Shown: positions 53,143 through 63,721, numbered from the stretch's first letter. The stretch is DNA of 64,000 bases from Nostoc sp. FACHB-892 (GCF_014698795.1 NZ_JACJTR010000007.1:62001-126000), one strand, 5' to 3'. Made by a program: numbers and translations. The notes: generated by a model not told the origin, from the letters alone.

Positions 53143-54543
53143 TTACATATCTTCTAACTCAATTCCTTTGGTTTCTTTAATAAAAAAGAGGATGAAAAAG
53201 AATGAGGTAGCTGCCGCAATTGTATAGAGTCCATAGGCAGAACCTAGACCGAAATATTGCAGTATGGGAGGAAATGTTGTGGAAACGAGGAAATTCGCAA
53301 CCCATTGCATGGCAGCAGCAATAGAAAGTGCTGCGGCTCTAATTTTGTTATTAAACATTTCTCCCAACAGCACCCAAACCACTGGCCCCCAAGAGAAACC
53401 GAAGCAAAATACATAGAGATTGGCTGCAATGAGAGCTATAGTACCTGCGCTTCCGGTGAGATTGGGGTTCCCAGCCGCATCTAGGGGAGCGTTGCCAAAA
53501 ATATAAGCCATTGTCCCCAAGGTCAAAGTCATGCCAATCGACCCTAGTATAAGCAAGGGCTTGCGACCAAATTTATCTACAAAGGCGATCGCAATCAGTG
53601 TTGTAATAATATTTACGGCTCCTGTAATCACCGTAATTGTTAGGGAACCTTGCTCTGAAAACCCGACTGCACGCCACAAAACGCTGCTGTAGTAGAAGAT
53701 GACATTAATACCAACAAATTGCTGTAATACAGATAAGCCTATTCCTATCCAAACAATCCGAAGGAGTCCACCATTTCTGCTTAAGAGGTCAGAAAAACTG
53801 GGTTCGCGTTCTCGAAGCACTGTATGCCGAATTTCTTCAATTTTTGCCAGTACGTCACCCCCCAAAATCTTGGTCAGAACGTTAGCAGCTTCTGGTTCTC
53901 GCCCTTGAGCAACCAAGTATCGGGGGGATTCGGGAATCATTAAAGCTGACATTCCATAAAGTACGGCTGGAGGAATTTCTGTCCAAAACATCCAGCGCCA
54001 AGCAGCTATGCCAAACAAGAACGGTGCCTGAGCTGAACCTGCTGACACCGCAATAAAGTAGTCACATAGCAGTGCAATGAAAATCCCAATTACGATCGCT
54101 AATTGTTGCAGAGATCCTAATCTTCCTCGCAAATGGCTAGGAGAACACTCGGCGATATAAGCTGGTGCAATTACACTAGCAGCACCGACTGCAATCCCAC
54201 CTAATACCCGCCAAAAGATAAAATCCCAGATTCCAAAGGCAATCCCGGAGCCAATGGCACTAATGGTAAACAACACCGAAGCTGCTACCATTGCCTTGAC
54301 TCGACCATAGCGGTCTGCGATTTTCCCTGCGTAGAAGGCTCCTATCGCAGACCCCAACAATGCCAGTGACACCGCAAGACCCGTTAATACACTGTTGGCG
54401 TTAAAGGCATTAGAAAGAGCGCCAACTGCACCATTGATTACAGCAGTGTCAAAACCGAACAGAAAGCCGCCGAGGGCAGCAGCACCAGCAATCAAAACGA
54501 CATAAAACGTGTTTGATTTACGACGAGTAGTAGTGGAGGTCAT
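53143..54543 (-). CDS. MFS sugar transporter (sugar porter family)
   Basis: The 466-residue protein has twelve predicted helices and sugar-porter motifs: GGFLFGFDTAVINGAVGAL near the N-terminus, AGKIADRYGRVKAMV between helices 2 and 3, PESPRYLVAQGREPEA after helix 6, VGINVIFYYSSVLW in helix 7 and DKFGRKPLLILGSIG. PETKG appears as IKETKGIELED at the C-terminus. This fits proton-coupled hexose, xylose or inositol transporters. With the ribose-type ABC genes and inositol oxygenase nearby, a role in sugar or cyclitol uptake is likely, but the substrate is unknown. It ends about 950 bases from the porin start. Confidence 0.9.
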   Translation of the reverse strand: MTSTTTRRKSNTFYVVLIAGAAALGGFLFGFDTAVINGAVGALSNAFNANSVLTGLAVSLALLGSAIGAFYAGKIADRYGRVKAMVAASVLFTISAIGSGIAFGIWDFIFWRVLGGIAVGAASVIAPAYIAECSPSHLRGRLGSLQQLAIVIGIFIALLCDYFIAVSAGSAQAPFLFGIAAWRWMFWTEIPPAVLYGMSALMIPESPRYLVAQGREPEAANVLTKILGGDVLAKIEEIRHTVLREREPSFSDLLSRNGGLLRIVWIGIGLSVLQQFVGINVIFYYSSVLWRAVGFSEQGSLTITVITGAVNIITTLIAIAFVDKFGRKPLLILGSIGMTLTLGTMAYIFGNAPLDAAGNPNLTGSAGTIALIAANLYVFCFGFSWGPVVWVLLGEMFNNKIRAAALSIAAAMQWVANFLVSTTFPPILQYFGLGSAYGLYTIAAATSFFFILFFIKETKGIELEDM

Positions 54544-54559
54544 AGTTTATATATTGTTT

Positions 54560-54690
54560 ATATATTGGGAATGGAGCATTGGGCATGGGGCATGGGGCAT
54601 TGGGCATTGGGCATTGGGCATTGGGCATTGGTTAATAATCAATATTTCTTCCCCTGCTCCCCCTGCTCCCTGCTCCCTGCTCCCTGCCTC
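54560..54690. repeat. Tandem TTGGGCA heptamers and CTCCCTG units
   Basis: The gap between the MFS gene and rbsC contains TTGGGCATTGGGCATTGGGC runs (54597-54630) and CTGCTCCCTGCTCCCTGCTC (54662-54681). Confidence 0.8.
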
Positions 54691-54691
54691 T

Positions 54692-55690
54692 TTACCGTCT
54701 AGAACGTCTGCGGAGTCGATCAATCATCACTGCCAAAATAATTACTAGTCCTTTAACGACTAGTTGCCAGAAATAAGATAGGTTCAACAGAGTTAAACCA
54801 TTGTTGAGAATAGCAATGATTAATGCACCTAAAAGAGTGCCGCCAATGGTGCCAATACCGCCTGTGAAGCTGGTTCCACCTAGAATAACAGCAGCGATCG
54901 CATCTAATTCGTAACCCTGACCTAATACGCCACTGGCACTATAAAGACGACTGGCACTCATGATTCCTGCTAAACCTGCCAGTAATCCACTAATACCATA
55001 GACGAATAGTAACACCCGATTAACTTTAATCCCAGTTAATCTCGCTGCCCGTTCGTTACCACCAACGGCATATATCTGCACTCCTAGAACAGTTTGCCGC
55101 AGCACAAACCAGCTAACTATCACACTCAGTAGCGCAATTATCACTAGCCAAGGAAAGGGGCCAAGATAGGTATTACCTACCCAAGCAAAATTGATGTCTC
55201 GGTTAATCAGTGTTGTTCCTTGAGCAATCAAAAAGGCCACACCCCGCAAGGCAGTCAGTGAACCTAATGTGACAATAAAAGGTGGTACATCCAAAAAGGT
55301 GATGAGAGCGCCGTTGAGTAAGCCCAAAAACAATCCTGCCAGCAACGCAACAGGCACGGCTGCCCAACTTAAAGCCGGCAGTAGCGATACTAGCAGGGCA
55401 ACTACGGCAGAAACAGCCAATATTGACCCAACTGAAAGGTCAATACCTCCGGTGAGAATTACAAAGGTCATTCCTGTCGCCAGCACAATATTGATTGATG
55501 CCTGACGCAAGATATTAACGATGTTATTGCCTGTGAGGAAGTTGGGAGAAAGGAATGCAAATAAGATGCAGATAATTACTAGAATTGGCAGAATACCCGC
55601 AACTTCTAGTAAAGTGCTAATTGATTTCCGGTTGCGGGGTGCGGGATTGTTGCCTAATTTCTTGGCAGGCGGTCTGACTGTCTGACTCAT
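54692..55690 (-). CDS. rbsC: Ribose-type ABC transporter permease
   Basis: The 332-residue inner-membrane protein has the RbsC pattern: [60 protein letters not shown], TLTGLxx-like [17 protein letters not shown] and [20 protein letters not shown]. The family also transports other pentoses, galactose and inositol. Its start overlaps the stop of the ATPase gene by 4 bases (ATGA), so they are translationally coupled. Together with the ATPase and two binding proteins it forms one transporter. The substrate is inferred to be a sugar or inositol because of the nearby inositol oxygenase. Confidence 0.92.
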   Translation of the reverse strand: MSQTVRPPAKKLGNNPAPRNRKSISTLLEVAGILPILVIICILFAFLSPNFLTGNNIVNILRQASINIVLATGMTFVILTGGIDLSVGSILAVSAVVALLVSLLPALSWAAVPVALLAGLFLGLLNGALITFLDVPPFIVTLGSLTALRGVAFLIAQGTTLINRDINFAWVGNTYLGPFPWLVIIALLSVIVSWFVLRQTVLGVQIYAVGGNERAARLTGIKVNRVLLFVYGISGLLAGLAGIMSASRLYSASGVLGQGYELDAIAAVILGGTSFTGGIGTIGGTLLGALIIAILNNGLTLLNLSYFWQLVVKGLVIILAVMIDRLRRRSRR

Positions 55691-57243
55691 GATTCTGATA
55701 CCTCCGATGCTCCAGTTGCATAGTGCATAATCTTTTCTTGGGTGATCTCTTTACCAGGGCTGCCGTCGAGTTCACCTACCAGCTGTCCTTCTCGCATTAC
55801 CAAGACGCGATCGCTCATGCCGACAATCTCTGATAACTCGCTGGAAACCATTAAAATAGCAACACCTTGTGCTGCCAATTCGCTCATAATTCGGTAAATT
55901 TCACTTTTGGCACCGATATCTACGCCGCGTGTCGGCTCATCTAACATCAAGACTCTCGGTTTAATGGCTAACCAACGTGCTAGCAGTAACTTCTGCTGAT
56001 TACCACCAGAAAGATCCAGCGCTCTAATTTCTAAATTGGCTAGGCGGATATTAAAGTTTTCTACCGCATCTGTTGACAGCCGATTAACTGAACTCCAATT
56101 AACAACTCCAGCTTTGGCATCCTGCTTAAGTGTGTTGATGGCAATATTCTTGCGGGCGCTCATCTCCAGAAATAAACCTTGATCTTTGCGGTCTTCTGGG
56201 ACGTAGCCAATTCCCGCAGCGATCGCATCACTGGGCGTATTAATTTCCAGCTTCATCCCATTCAGGAATACTTCACCACTTGCTTTACGGTCAGCACCAA
56301 AAATCAGCCGTGATAGTTCTGTACGTCCTGCACCAACCAGCCCTGCTAGACCAAGAATTTCTCCAGCATGAAGTTCAAAACTAGCTGGCTCAATCTTTTT
56401 GCGGGCATCACTCATATTTCTGACTTCCAGCACCACGGGGCCAGTATGCATTTGCCGTTGATGTTCGTAAAAGTCTTGCATAGAGCGACCGACCATCATC
56501 TGCACCAATCGCTGTGGAGAAATTTCACTGCGTGTGAGACTGCCAATATATTGACCATCGCGCAGCACACTAATCCGGTCAGCTAAGGCATAGATTTCTT
56601 CCATCCGATGGCTGATGTAGATAATGGCAATACCGTCATTCCGTAGTTTGCGAATTACCTCAAATAAATGCTCACTCTCGCGGTCAGACAGTGCTGCTGT
56701 AGGCTCATCCATCACCAAAACGCGGCTTTTGTCTTTCAGCGCCCTGGCAATTTCTACTTGCTGCTGTTCTGCGATCGATAAGGTACCAACTACAGTCTGG
56801 GCTGTAAAATTGGCTCCAAGGCTTTCTAGCACTTGCTCTGCTTCAAGTTGCATCCCTTTGCGGTCTAAAAACTGACCTCGCCGCAACTCGCTACCCATAA
56901 ACATATTTTCGGCAACGGTTAAATTAGGTGCAACATTCAGTTCTTGATAAATGAGATTAATACCTGCCTTACGTGCTGTCGCCGGATCGGTAATTTTGAA
57001 GGGTTGACCATTGATGCGAATTTCTCCTTCATCGGCAATGTAAGCCCCAGCCAGGATTTTCATCAATGTGCTTTTACCTGCTCCGTTTTCACCCATGAGG
57101 GCGTGGACTTCTCCTGGATAAATCGTAAGATTCACATTTTGGAGCGCAGATACACCATGAAATCGTTTCGTAATCCCTTGCATTTCTAATACAGGGGTAG
57201 TGGTTGGTGTATCAGGATATGAGGTTTCAGTAGTTGTTGTCAT
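55687..57243 (-). CDS. rbsA: Ribose-type ABC transporter ATPase with two nucleotide-binding domains
   Basis: The protein has two fused ATPase domains. The first (about 25-260) has Walker [17 protein letters not shown], signature [15 protein letters not shown] and Walker [13 protein letters not shown]. The second (about 275-510) has a degenerate P-loop [16 protein letters not shown], signature [15 protein letters not shown] and [16 protein letters not shown]. This asymmetry is normal for RbsA, MglA, XylG and the inositol-type IatA. I take the ATG at 57243 ([11 protein letters not shown]...), which is 7 codons inside the longest frame. Downstream rbsC overlaps by 4 bases. Confidence 0.92.
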   Translation of the reverse strand: MTTTTETSYPDTPTTTPVLEMQGITKRFHGVSALQNVNLTIYPGEVHALMGENGAGKSTLMKILAGAYIADEGEIRINGQPFKITDPATARKAGINLIYQELNVAPNLTVAENMFMGSELRRGQFLDRKGMQLEAEQVLESLGANFTAQTVVGTLSIAEQQQVEIARALKDKSRVLVMDEPTAALSDRESEHLFEVIRKLRNDGIAIIYISHRMEEIYALADRISVLRDGQYIGSLTRSEISPQRLVQMMVGRSMQDFYEHQRQMHTGPVVLEVRNMSDARKKIEPASFELHAGEILGLAGLVGAGRTELSRLIFGADRKASGEVFLNGMKLEINTPSDAIAAGIGYVPEDRKDQGLFLEMSARKNIAINTLKQDAKAGVVNWSSVNRLSTDAVENFNIRLANLEIRALDLSGGNQQKLLLARWLAIKPRVLMLDEPTRGVDIGAKSEIYRIMSELAAQGVAILMVSSELSEIVGMSDRVLVMREGQLVGELDGSPGKEITQEKIMHYATGASEVSES

Positions 57244-57512
57244 GAGCAGAACCTCTAAAAACAATTTAAAAATTGCATTGTGAGTTAAAAATTAACGAAC
57301 TCACATTTGATGTGAAATTAAAATCATCACAAAATCATGTTTTAAAAAGCGATCGCTGTTTTGGAAAGTTCTGAACGTCGCCTTCCAACATTCAGAACTT
57401 TTCGCAGATGCATATATACATCATGAGTATGTGCAAAAACTCTGTCAATGTATCAAAAGACTCAACTCAGATTAGACATAATTTTTAATTGTAAATTCAC
57501 AATTTTTATTAT

Positions 57513-58538
57513 TTACCAGCCTTTTTCTGTGTTGACATTATCTTTTGTGATCAACTTAACTGGAATCAGAATGGTAGGTGACTCAGGTTTTTTACCATTT
57601 AAGATGTCGTTGCCAACTTGAACTGCTTTCTGGGCCATTCCTCGCGGATTTTGAGTAGCAGTTGCAGCATATAAACTACCTTTAGTAGCGATCGCAGTGA
57701 TTGCTTCTGGCGCACCATCAACTCCAACAATAAAGAATTCTTTACGTTGTGCTTGGTTTGCTGCTAGTTCTGCGCCAACCCCACTCGGATCGTTAATAGC
57801 AAAAACTGCATCAATCTTCGGAAAGGTTGTCAGCAAATCAGTCATAACTCTGAGTCCTCCATCCCGACTACCGCCTGCATTCTGGTTTTTAGAGAGGATT
57901 TTGATATCGGGATATTTAGACAATACATTCTCGCAGCCATTAACTCGCTGAATCACCGAGTCCACTGGCGGCCCATTAACTATTACTACGTTGCCTTTAC
58001 CTTTAAGGCGGTCAGCAATATATTGACAACTCACTTCTCCAGCTTGGACATTATTAGTAGTGATAGTGGCATCCACACCTCCCTCAGCACCTGTGTCTAC
58101 GGCAACGACAATTGCACCTGCTTGTTTAGCTTTTTCTACTATTGGTCTAATTCCACTTTTATCAGCAGCATTTAAAACAATGATGTCAATATTCGCAGCA
58201 GTAAAATTTTCAATTTGATTGGCTTGCTGGTTGAGGTCATAGGCACTGGAAGCTATAATAACATTGACATCTTTTCCGCCAATTTTCTTCGCTTCTGCCT
58301 CAACTGCTTCGCCCATAACAACGAAGAAAGGGTTACTTAGATCGCCAACGGTGAAGGCAACCGATCGCAACTTTTTATTCCCAGTGGCGGTTTTACTTTC
58401 TGCACTAGTATTGATAGCAGTTGTAGTATCAGTATTAGTAGCAGTGTTGCCATCGGGAGAACTATTTGTACAGCCGAAAAGGCTACCACTAATGATACCT
58501 AGTATGCTAGCTGCGATTACAATCTTTCTCACATTCAT
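57513..58538 (-). CDS. rbsB: Ribose-type sugar-binding lipoprotein, copy 1
   Basis: This is a periplasmic binding protein of the RbsB/IbpA class. GGAGGTAT directly before the ATG at 58538 decides the start against an ATG six codons upstream. A lipobox (SLFGC) follows the hydrophobic core, so it is probably a membrane-anchored lipoprotein. The mature part has AFTVGDLSNPFFVVMGEAVE, DIIVLNAADKSGIRPIVEKA, NGPPVDSVIQRVNGCENVLS and FAINDPSGVGAELAANQAQR. It lies 270 bases upstream of the ATPase gene on the same strand and is the natural receptor of this transporter. The ligand is uncertain. Confidence 0.9.
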   Translation of the reverse strand: MNVRKIVIAASILGIISGSLFGCTNSSPDGNTATNTDTTTAINTSAESKTATGNKKLRSVAFTVGDLSNPFFVVMGEAVEAEAKKIGGKDVNVIIASSAYDLNQQANQIENFTAANIDIIVLNAADKSGIRPIVEKAKQAGAIVVAVDTGAEGGVDATITTNNVQAGEVSCQYIADRLKGKGNVVIVNGPPVDSVIQRVNGCENVLSKYPDIKILSKNQNAGGSRDGGLRVMTDLLTTFPKIDAVFAINDPSGVGAELAANQAQRKEFFIVGVDGAPEAITAIATKGSLYAATATQNPRGMAQKAVQVGNDILNGKKPESPTILIPVKLITKDNVNTEKGW

Positions 58539-58690
58539 ATACCTCCTAAAAGTCATTTTGATTTACACCCAATTTGTAACTGATGTATTTTTAAACAAGG
58601 TCAAAGATTCCAACCCTCCCGTATCAAGTCTTTTTCTGTGTGTTGTAATTACGAATTACAAATTACGAATTACGAATTACGAATTACAAC

Positions 58691-59704
58691 TTACCAGCCT
58701 TTGTAGCTGCTAAGGTTTTCTCTGGTAACCAACTTGACTGGAATCAGAATGTCAGAGGACTCAAGTTTTTTGCCCTGGATGATATCATTTCCCAACTGAA
58801 CTGCTTTTTGGGCCATCCCGGCGGGATTTTGAGCAGCAGTTGCAGCAAATAGACCATCTTTGTCTTCCATTGCTTTGGTTGCATCTGGCGAACCGTCAAC
58901 CCCAACAATAAAAAATTCATTACGTCTTGCTTGCCTAGCAGCTAAATCTGCACCAACACCGCTTTGGTCGTTAGTGGCAAAAACGGCATCAATTTTCGGA
59001 AAGGTTGTGAGCAAATCGCTCATAACTCTGAGTCCGCCATCCCTAGTACCTTCTGCGTTTTGGTTTTTAGAGATGAGTTTGATATCAGGATATTTGGACA
59101 ATGACTTTTCACAGCCACTCACTCGCTGATTTATTGAGTCCATCGGAGTCCCGTTGAGGATGACTACACTACCTTGACCTTTGAGGCGATCGGCAATATA
59201 TTGACAAGCAATCTCACCAGCCTGGGTATTGTTGGAGCTAATCATTGCATCCACATCTGCATCAACGGCTGAATCTACTGCAATCACAACCTTACCTGCA
59301 AGCCTTGCTTGGTCAATTACCGGTTTAACTCCTTTTTTATCAACTGCACTGATGATAATTAAATCAGTATTTGCAGCAGTGAAATTTTCAATTTGATTAG
59401 TTTGTTGGTTCAGATCAAAGGCACTGGAAACCGCATTAACTCTAATATTACCCCCAATTTTCTTCGCTTCTGTCTCAGCCCCTTTCTGCACTGCATTATA
59501 AAAAGGGTTGCCTAAGTCACCCAAAGCGACACCGATTGTTTGCAATTTTCTATTTGGAGCATTAGCCTGACTCTCTAAACTAGCGTTGGTAGCAGTGTTA
59601 GTACCAGTATTATTAACAGTGTTGTCGTTTTGAGCGCCATTTGTGCAACCAACAACAGCGAAACCTAATATGCCCAGTATGAGCGAAAATCTCTTCATAT
59701 TCAT
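58691..59704 (-). CDS. Ribose-type sugar-binding lipoprotein, copy 2
   Basis: The 337-residue protein is closely similar to the copy at 57513 along its whole length: GVALGDLGNPFYNAVQKGAE, SSAFDLNQQTNQIENFTAAN, NGTPMDSINQRVSGCEKSLS, FATNDQSGVGADLAARQARR and LIPVKLVTRENLSSYKGW. A lipobox (FAVVGC) is present. The two genes are in tandem, 152 bases apart, so they arose by duplication and likely feed the same permease. The differences fall in both lobes, so a second ligand is possible. The start could be this ATG or the one two codons later. Confidence 0.88.
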   Translation of the reverse strand: MNMKRFSLILGILGFAVVGCTNGAQNDNTVNNTGTNTATNASLESQANAPNRKLQTIGVALGDLGNPFYNAVQKGAETEAKKIGGNIRVNAVSSAFDLNQQTNQIENFTAANTDLIIISAVDKKGVKPVIDQARLAGKVVIAVDSAVDADVDAMISSNNTQAGEIACQYIADRLKGQGSVVILNGTPMDSINQRVSGCEKSLSKYPDIKLISKNQNAEGTRDGGLRVMSDLLTTFPKIDAVFATNDQSGVGADLAARQARRNEFFIVGVDGSPDATKAMEDKDGLFAATAAQNPAGMAQKAVQLGNDIIQGKKLESSDILIPVKLVTRENLSSYKGW

Positions 59705-60994
59705 CTATTTTTAACAACGGATTTAAATTCAAAAAGGTCAAAAGAAGATAAGTTTGCTAAGTTATCACAAGATGAGCTAAATCTAAAAATTTCAGAAAGA
59801 ACCTATGTACTACTAGATTTGGCAATTTAAACTCCTTCCAAAAGTTTAATAATGTGACCTAACTAGAGCTAGCGCTATTAATTGCCCTAAATTAGATAGT
59901 TTATTTTTTAAAGCAAAACTATGAGCGTTACACTACTTCAAAAAATCACATTTTTTGTGAAAATACATTTGGAAGCGTGTGGAATAAAAACAGATATTAA
60001 CTAAAATTAGTAGAACCTGATGTTATGAGAATTGAAAATCTGTATTTCCTTTTAGATTATTTCAGTTTAACCTGCATGATTGTAAATATGATCCCCGTTT
60101 ATCGAACTTTACAAAACCAAGAAAACTATTCCCTTTCTATGTAGTTTAAATTTTTTCCACTAGAGTATCTGCGAAAAATTAAGTAATTTTTAGCTTAGTA
60201 GAGTTTAAAAAAACTTAATACGTTTAACTCAAGTTGAGTTGAGGGAAGTTAATCGTCTCAGAGGAAAAATTTTGCTTTAAATCTATCCTTTATGGGCAGA
60301 AATACATAGCCTATTACCATACATAAAAATCCTCGCGTTTTATTTTTGGAGTTTACTCAAATACACCTGCCAGGTGTGCTTATTAGCTATACTAATTGGT
60401 CAGAGCTAATCTTGTTATATCTCGATCAGAATAATTCTCTGGATATAGGGAGAAGAAATACCAAAAAAGTCATTATTACCCTATTATCACCGTTATCAAG
60501 ATGTGAAATAACGAACGCAATAAGTAGTTATTGTCTGTTCAGTTGCTCTGGTAATTAAAGAAAATTTGAGCCAATAGCTATAAACTTTAGGACATCCGCA
60601 CAGATGTTTTATAGGTTTGTAACTGGCAATGTACTATTTGTTCTTGAAAAATATTTTACTTGTTTAGGGTAAGGATTCAGGTGTTTAAAACTCAGTCACA
60701 GAGCCAGTTTCAAAATTGAGTTTCGCTTATTAACATACCTGTAGTCGCAATAAAGCACGAAAATATAGTCGTTACGCAATTCTTATTGAGAATGTAAATT
60801 TGTGACTAATTCCCGGAAACCTTTATCAGCAAAAGATTGTAGAGATTTTGGTATGACCTGAATCCTTACTGTTTAGGCTTGCCGAAAAATTTTTATTCAT
60901 CATTAGGTAAAAATATTCGCAATCTCTACAAGCTCAATCAGTTATAATTTGTAAGGAATGTTTGAAATTGTTTACCTTAATTACTAAGAAAGAT
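59705..60994. other. Long AT-rich intergenic region
   Basis: These 1290 bases separate the binding-protein gene from the inositol oxygenase gene. They are AT-rich, with stops in all frames; a 70-codon frame at 60346-60558 shows no family resemblance. A promoter for the transporter operon should lie near 59705-59900. No match to the TGCACACGTGTGCA palindrome was seen here. Confidence 0.5.
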
Positions 60995-61891
60995 TTAGAA
61001 TTTCAAAGTTTTGGGTAAATATTTAGCCACTAAATCTTCATAGTAAGGCTTTAATTTTTGCCAGTCTGGAGGATTAGGGTTTTTTGAATACAAATCGTAG
61101 GGATTAAATAACTTCACCCATTTAAACATTTCTTTATCGTGTTTATCCATTAAATGTTCGTAAGCATTTTCACGATGTTGAGGATAAAATGAGTGATAGC
61201 GAAGGATATACAATGCAGATTCGGGCAAATAGTTTTTCATCATGTAATATACATACTCATCATGTCCCCATGACATATGTACATTACTCAAACCACAATT
61301 CGGCTCGTAAACACCATATAAAGAGTTATATATAGGGTTACTATAATCAGGGTTTTGTTTGAAAAATTCCGAAAAAACAATCTTATCAGAAAATGCACAA
61401 CCCACAGGATAGGTATCGCCTACTGTAGCCCATTGGGGTTCACTAAATAAGCAAAGTACTTTCCCCATATCATGAAACAAGCCAGTAAGTACCATCCAGT
61501 CTGGGTGGCCATCAGCGCGAATGGCTTCTGATGTTTGCAATAGGTGCTGTAATTGGTCTAAGTTTGTATCAGGATCTGAATCATCAACCAATTGATTCAA
61601 AAACTCTAATGCATCCCAGACAGACATTTCTTTCTTATCTAACTTCAGAAAGTCTTCTTTTTTCTCTAATACAAAATCATATGTTTGATTGATATGATTT
61701 AATCGATAAAACTCTTTCACGGTGTCTCTAGTCGGCGTTTCGTAATTCCTGTACTCTTTGGTGGTTTTACCTTCTTTAACTATGCTGTCCGGATCGGGAT
61801 AGCGATTAAGCAAGTCTTCTTCCCATTCTTCTAGCGAATGTAAGGGATTGTTTTGAGCTTGTTCGATGGCATTATTTAGAGTTTGAGACAT
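60995..61891 (-). CDS. Myo-inositol oxygenase
   Basis: MIOX uses a mixed-valent di-iron centre and O2 to cleave myo-inositol to D-glucuronate. The 298-residue protein matches the eukaryotic family strongly: [101 protein letters not shown] and [10 protein letters not shown]. Expected iron ligands are all present: H116, H140, D141, H210, H233 and D266. Two palindromes (TGCACAGGTGTGCA and TGCACACGTGTGCA) lie upstream and probably control it. A bacterial and especially cyanobacterial MIOX is uncommon, so horizontal transfer is possible. Gluconokinase and a LacI regulator are neighbours. Confidence 0.95.
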   Translation of the reverse strand: MSQTLNNAIEQAQNNPLHSLEEWEEDLLNRYPDPDSIVKEGKTTKEYRNYETPTRDTVKEFYRLNHINQTYDFVLEKKEDFLKLDKKEMSVWDALEFLNQLVDDSDPDTNLDQLQHLLQTSEAIRADGHPDWMVLTGLFHDMGKVLCLFSEPQWATVGDTYPVGCAFSDKIVFSEFFKQNPDYSNPIYNSLYGVYEPNCGLSNVHMSWGHDEYVYYMMKNYLPESALYILRYHSFYPQHRENAYEHLMDKHDKEMFKWVKLFNPYDLYSKNPNPPDWQKLKPYYEDLVAKYLPKTLKF

Positions 61892-61946
61892 ATCTTTTTA
61901 CTTGTCGATATTGATTTGTTAAATGGTACTTTCGCACTCCAACTTA

Positions 61947-61960
61947 TGCACAGGTGTGCA
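61947..61960. promoter_or_regulatory. Operator candidate 1 for a LacI-type regulator
   Basis: TGCACAGGTGTGCA, a 14-bp palindrome with one imperfection at the centre, lies 55 bases before the inositol oxygenase start. It is 43 bp from the second site, about four helical turns, so two dimers could bind on one face. Confidence 0.7.
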
Positions 61961-61989
61961 AAACCTGTATTGAACTTATTTTTAATTTT

Positions 61990-62003
61990 TGCACACGTGT
62001 GCA
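61990..62003. promoter_or_regulatory. Operator candidate 2 for a LacI-type regulator
   Basis: TGCACACGTGTGCA is a perfect palindrome, extended by flanking T and A runs (TTTTTGCAC...GTGCAAAAA). It is identical to the site at 63452. Confidence 0.75.
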
Positions 62004-62347
62004 AAAACGTGTGTTAAGTTTCTTTTCGTCGTATTTTGTTAAATTTGCTTGGAGCAGAAGAAATTAGCAATTAGGTAACACGTTGACAAAAGACATCTCC
62101 AGAAATTAATTCTGCGTTACCTGAAACCCTTGTAAGACCTTGCATTGCAACGTCTCTATAATCTTTTTCACTCCTATGTCGAAAATAGATAAAATCTGTT
62201 GGATGCCTTGTCTGCAACAACCAAATTATACCGCGTTTATACTTAAACGGGCATAAGTATACTAAAATATAAGCTCATCTTTTATTTTAAAGACGTAGGC
62301 AAAATAATATATATTAATCTTTTTTATCAACTCTATGCAGAGGAGCA

Positions 62348-62671
62348 TCAATTCGTCAATTGTATAGCAAGAGAATGCTTAACAATATTAGCCAACTCTT
62401 GTAACTGGCTTATCGCTTCTGCACCCTCTAACTTCATTAATTCGCGATCGTCCCACAATTCCATCCAGGTTATCCCGTAATCAGACACTAAAAACCGAAT
62501 CAGGTGTTTTTCTCCCAGGCTAACCATAAATGAAGCACTCTGCATTTGGTCACCGCATATATAACAAGACGCAGTATAGCCACGCCGCTCAAGTATAATT
62601 GTCAAGGCTTGCAGGTTCATTACCAAGTCTTGGGCGAATTCCTGATGCTGTTGCGCTAATCTTAAAAACAC
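62348..62671 (-). CDS. Hypothetical protein
   Basis: The 107-residue protein (MFLRLAQQHQEFAQDLVMNL, then QALTIILERRGYTASCYICG and onward) has an N-terminal helix, one CYIC motif and a small alpha/beta domain (HLIRFLVSDYGITWMELWDD). It has no signal peptide or membrane segment. I do not recognise a named family, but similar short proteins occur in cyanobacteria. It lies between the inositol oxygenase and gluconokinase genes on the same strand, and nothing ties it to their pathway. Confidence 0.55.
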   Translation of the reverse strand: MFLRLAQQHQEFAQDLVMNLQALTIILERRGYTASCYICGDQMQSASFMVSLGEKHLIRFLVSDYGITWMELWDDRELMKLEGAEAISQLQELANIVKHSLAIQLTN

Positions 62672-62809
62672 TTTTTCTCTCCTACCACTCCACTTATGTG
62701 GTTAATTTTAAAATTTCTTTAGATTTACGTCCGACGTAATTTAATTACCAAAAGTTCCTGTTTTCGTAAAGACGTGATTAATTTTAATCTTGCGTTTGTA
62801 ACCAATAAG

Positions 62810-63310
62810 CTAAATTCCTAAAGCCGTTCTAATGTTTTGGACAATTATCTGGGGTGGTTGTGCAACATCCATAGATAAGATGTTTAATGGCTCTTCAAGA
62901 GTATTAAACTGACTGTTGAGGAGTTTTTCACTCATGTAATGATTGCTACGCTCTTGCAGCCGCTTTTGAATCAACTCATAAGACCCTTTGAGGTAAACTA
63001 GCTTGATGCGTTCGCTATCCAATACCAGAAATTGCCGATAACTATCTTTTAGAGCCGAACACGCCAGCACCACATTTTTATTTTCTTGCAGCCAATGTTT
63101 TATAGCTGTTTGTAAATCTTGCAACCAAGGCATCCTGTCAGCTTCACTTAGAGGGATACCGCACCGCATTTTCTCAACATTCTCTGGCGAGTGGAAAGCA
63201 TCAGCATCGCTAAATTCCCATTCTAACAAGTCTGCTAAGAGTTTTCCTATTGTGGTTTTGCCAGAGCCAGATACACCCATTACGATAATAATCATTGACT
63301 GCTTAATCAT
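62810..63310 (-). CDS. gntK: Gluconokinase
   Basis: Gluconokinase phosphorylates D-gluconate to 6-phosphogluconate, feeding the oxidative pentose phosphate pathway. The 166-residue protein has the P-loop VMGVSGSGKTTIGKLLA. It also shows the family signatures FSDADAFHSPENVEKMRCGI, PLSEADRMPWLQDLQ and VLACSALKDSYRQFL, and RNHYM appears here as RSNHYMSEKLLNSQF. Length is typical of the short GntK/IdnK type. The start could also be the ATG five codons later. The gene diverges from lacI, with an operator-like palindrome between them, which suggests LacI-type control by a gluconate-, glucuronate- or inositol-like inducer. Confidence 0.92.
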   Translation of the reverse strand: MIKQSMIIIVMGVSGSGKTTIGKLLADLLEWEFSDADAFHSPENVEKMRCGIPLSEADRMPWLQDLQTAIKHWLQENKNVVLACSALKDSYRQFLVLDSERIKLVYLKGSYELIQKRLQERSNHYMSEKLLNSQFNTLEEPLNILSMDVAQPPQIIVQNIRTALGI

Positions 63311-63451
63311 ATTTTACTTAAGAAAAGTTAAGTTATTGAAATCGAGGTAGAAGTCAGGACTACTGATAACAATTTACTCAAGCTACTTGTCCACCTAGTT
63401 AATTTTTTACAGTTTGACAAATAACGATTATTTTCTATAATAAAATATATA

Positions 63452-63465
63452 TGCACACGTGTGCA
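63452..63465. promoter_or_regulatory. Operator candidate 3 for a LacI-type regulator
   Basis: TGCACACGTGTGCA is identical to site 2 before the inositol oxygenase gene. It lies 141 bases upstream of the gntK start and 267 bases upstream of lacI, just outside the MITE. Confidence 0.75.
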
Positions 63466-63480
63466 ATAATTAAAACTTAA

Positions 63481-63721
63481 GAGGATGTTTGAAAAGTCCT
63501 CTTGCCGATATCAAAAGTTCTAAATCCTCTAAATCCACGGCACTTGCTCCACTTTGGTAAACCCCTTCTCTACGGAAGGCGCTAGCCTCTCCCTTTGGGA
63601 GAAGACCACAGTGGCTTCCCTAAAAAAGGGGGACTTTGATTCCGGTTCCCCGCTTTTTAAGGGGGTTAAGGAGGATCTAAAAATGCCTAAAGTCACAACG
63701 AAAAACTTTTCAAACAACCTC
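63481..63721. mobile_element. MITE-like element, family C (241 bp) with TAA target duplication
   Basis: GAGGATGTTTGAAAAGT (63481-63497) and the complement of ACTTTTCAAACAACCTC (63705-63721) are 17-bp terminal inverted repeats with one mismatch. TAA lies on both sides (63478-63480 and 63722-63724), fitting a 3-bp target duplication as in some IS5-group insertions. The interior encodes no transposase and holds a CTCTCCCTTTGGGAGAAG hairpin-like patch. It lies 11 bases before the lacI start codon. Confidence 0.8.

Larger units (their letters stand above)
61892..62347. other. Upstream region of the inositol oxygenase gene
   Basis: The left 120 bases hold two palindromic operator candidates listed separately. 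The rest, to the hypothetical gene, has no coding frame. Confidence 0.6.

Noticed and set aside
60346-60558. 70-codon plus-strand gene in the long spacer
   Set aside because: Composition is like the surrounding AT-rich DNA and there is no start context or family match.
63529-63717. 62-codon minus-strand gene next to lacI
   Set aside because: It lies wholly inside the 241-bp MITE-like element and begins in its terminal repeat.
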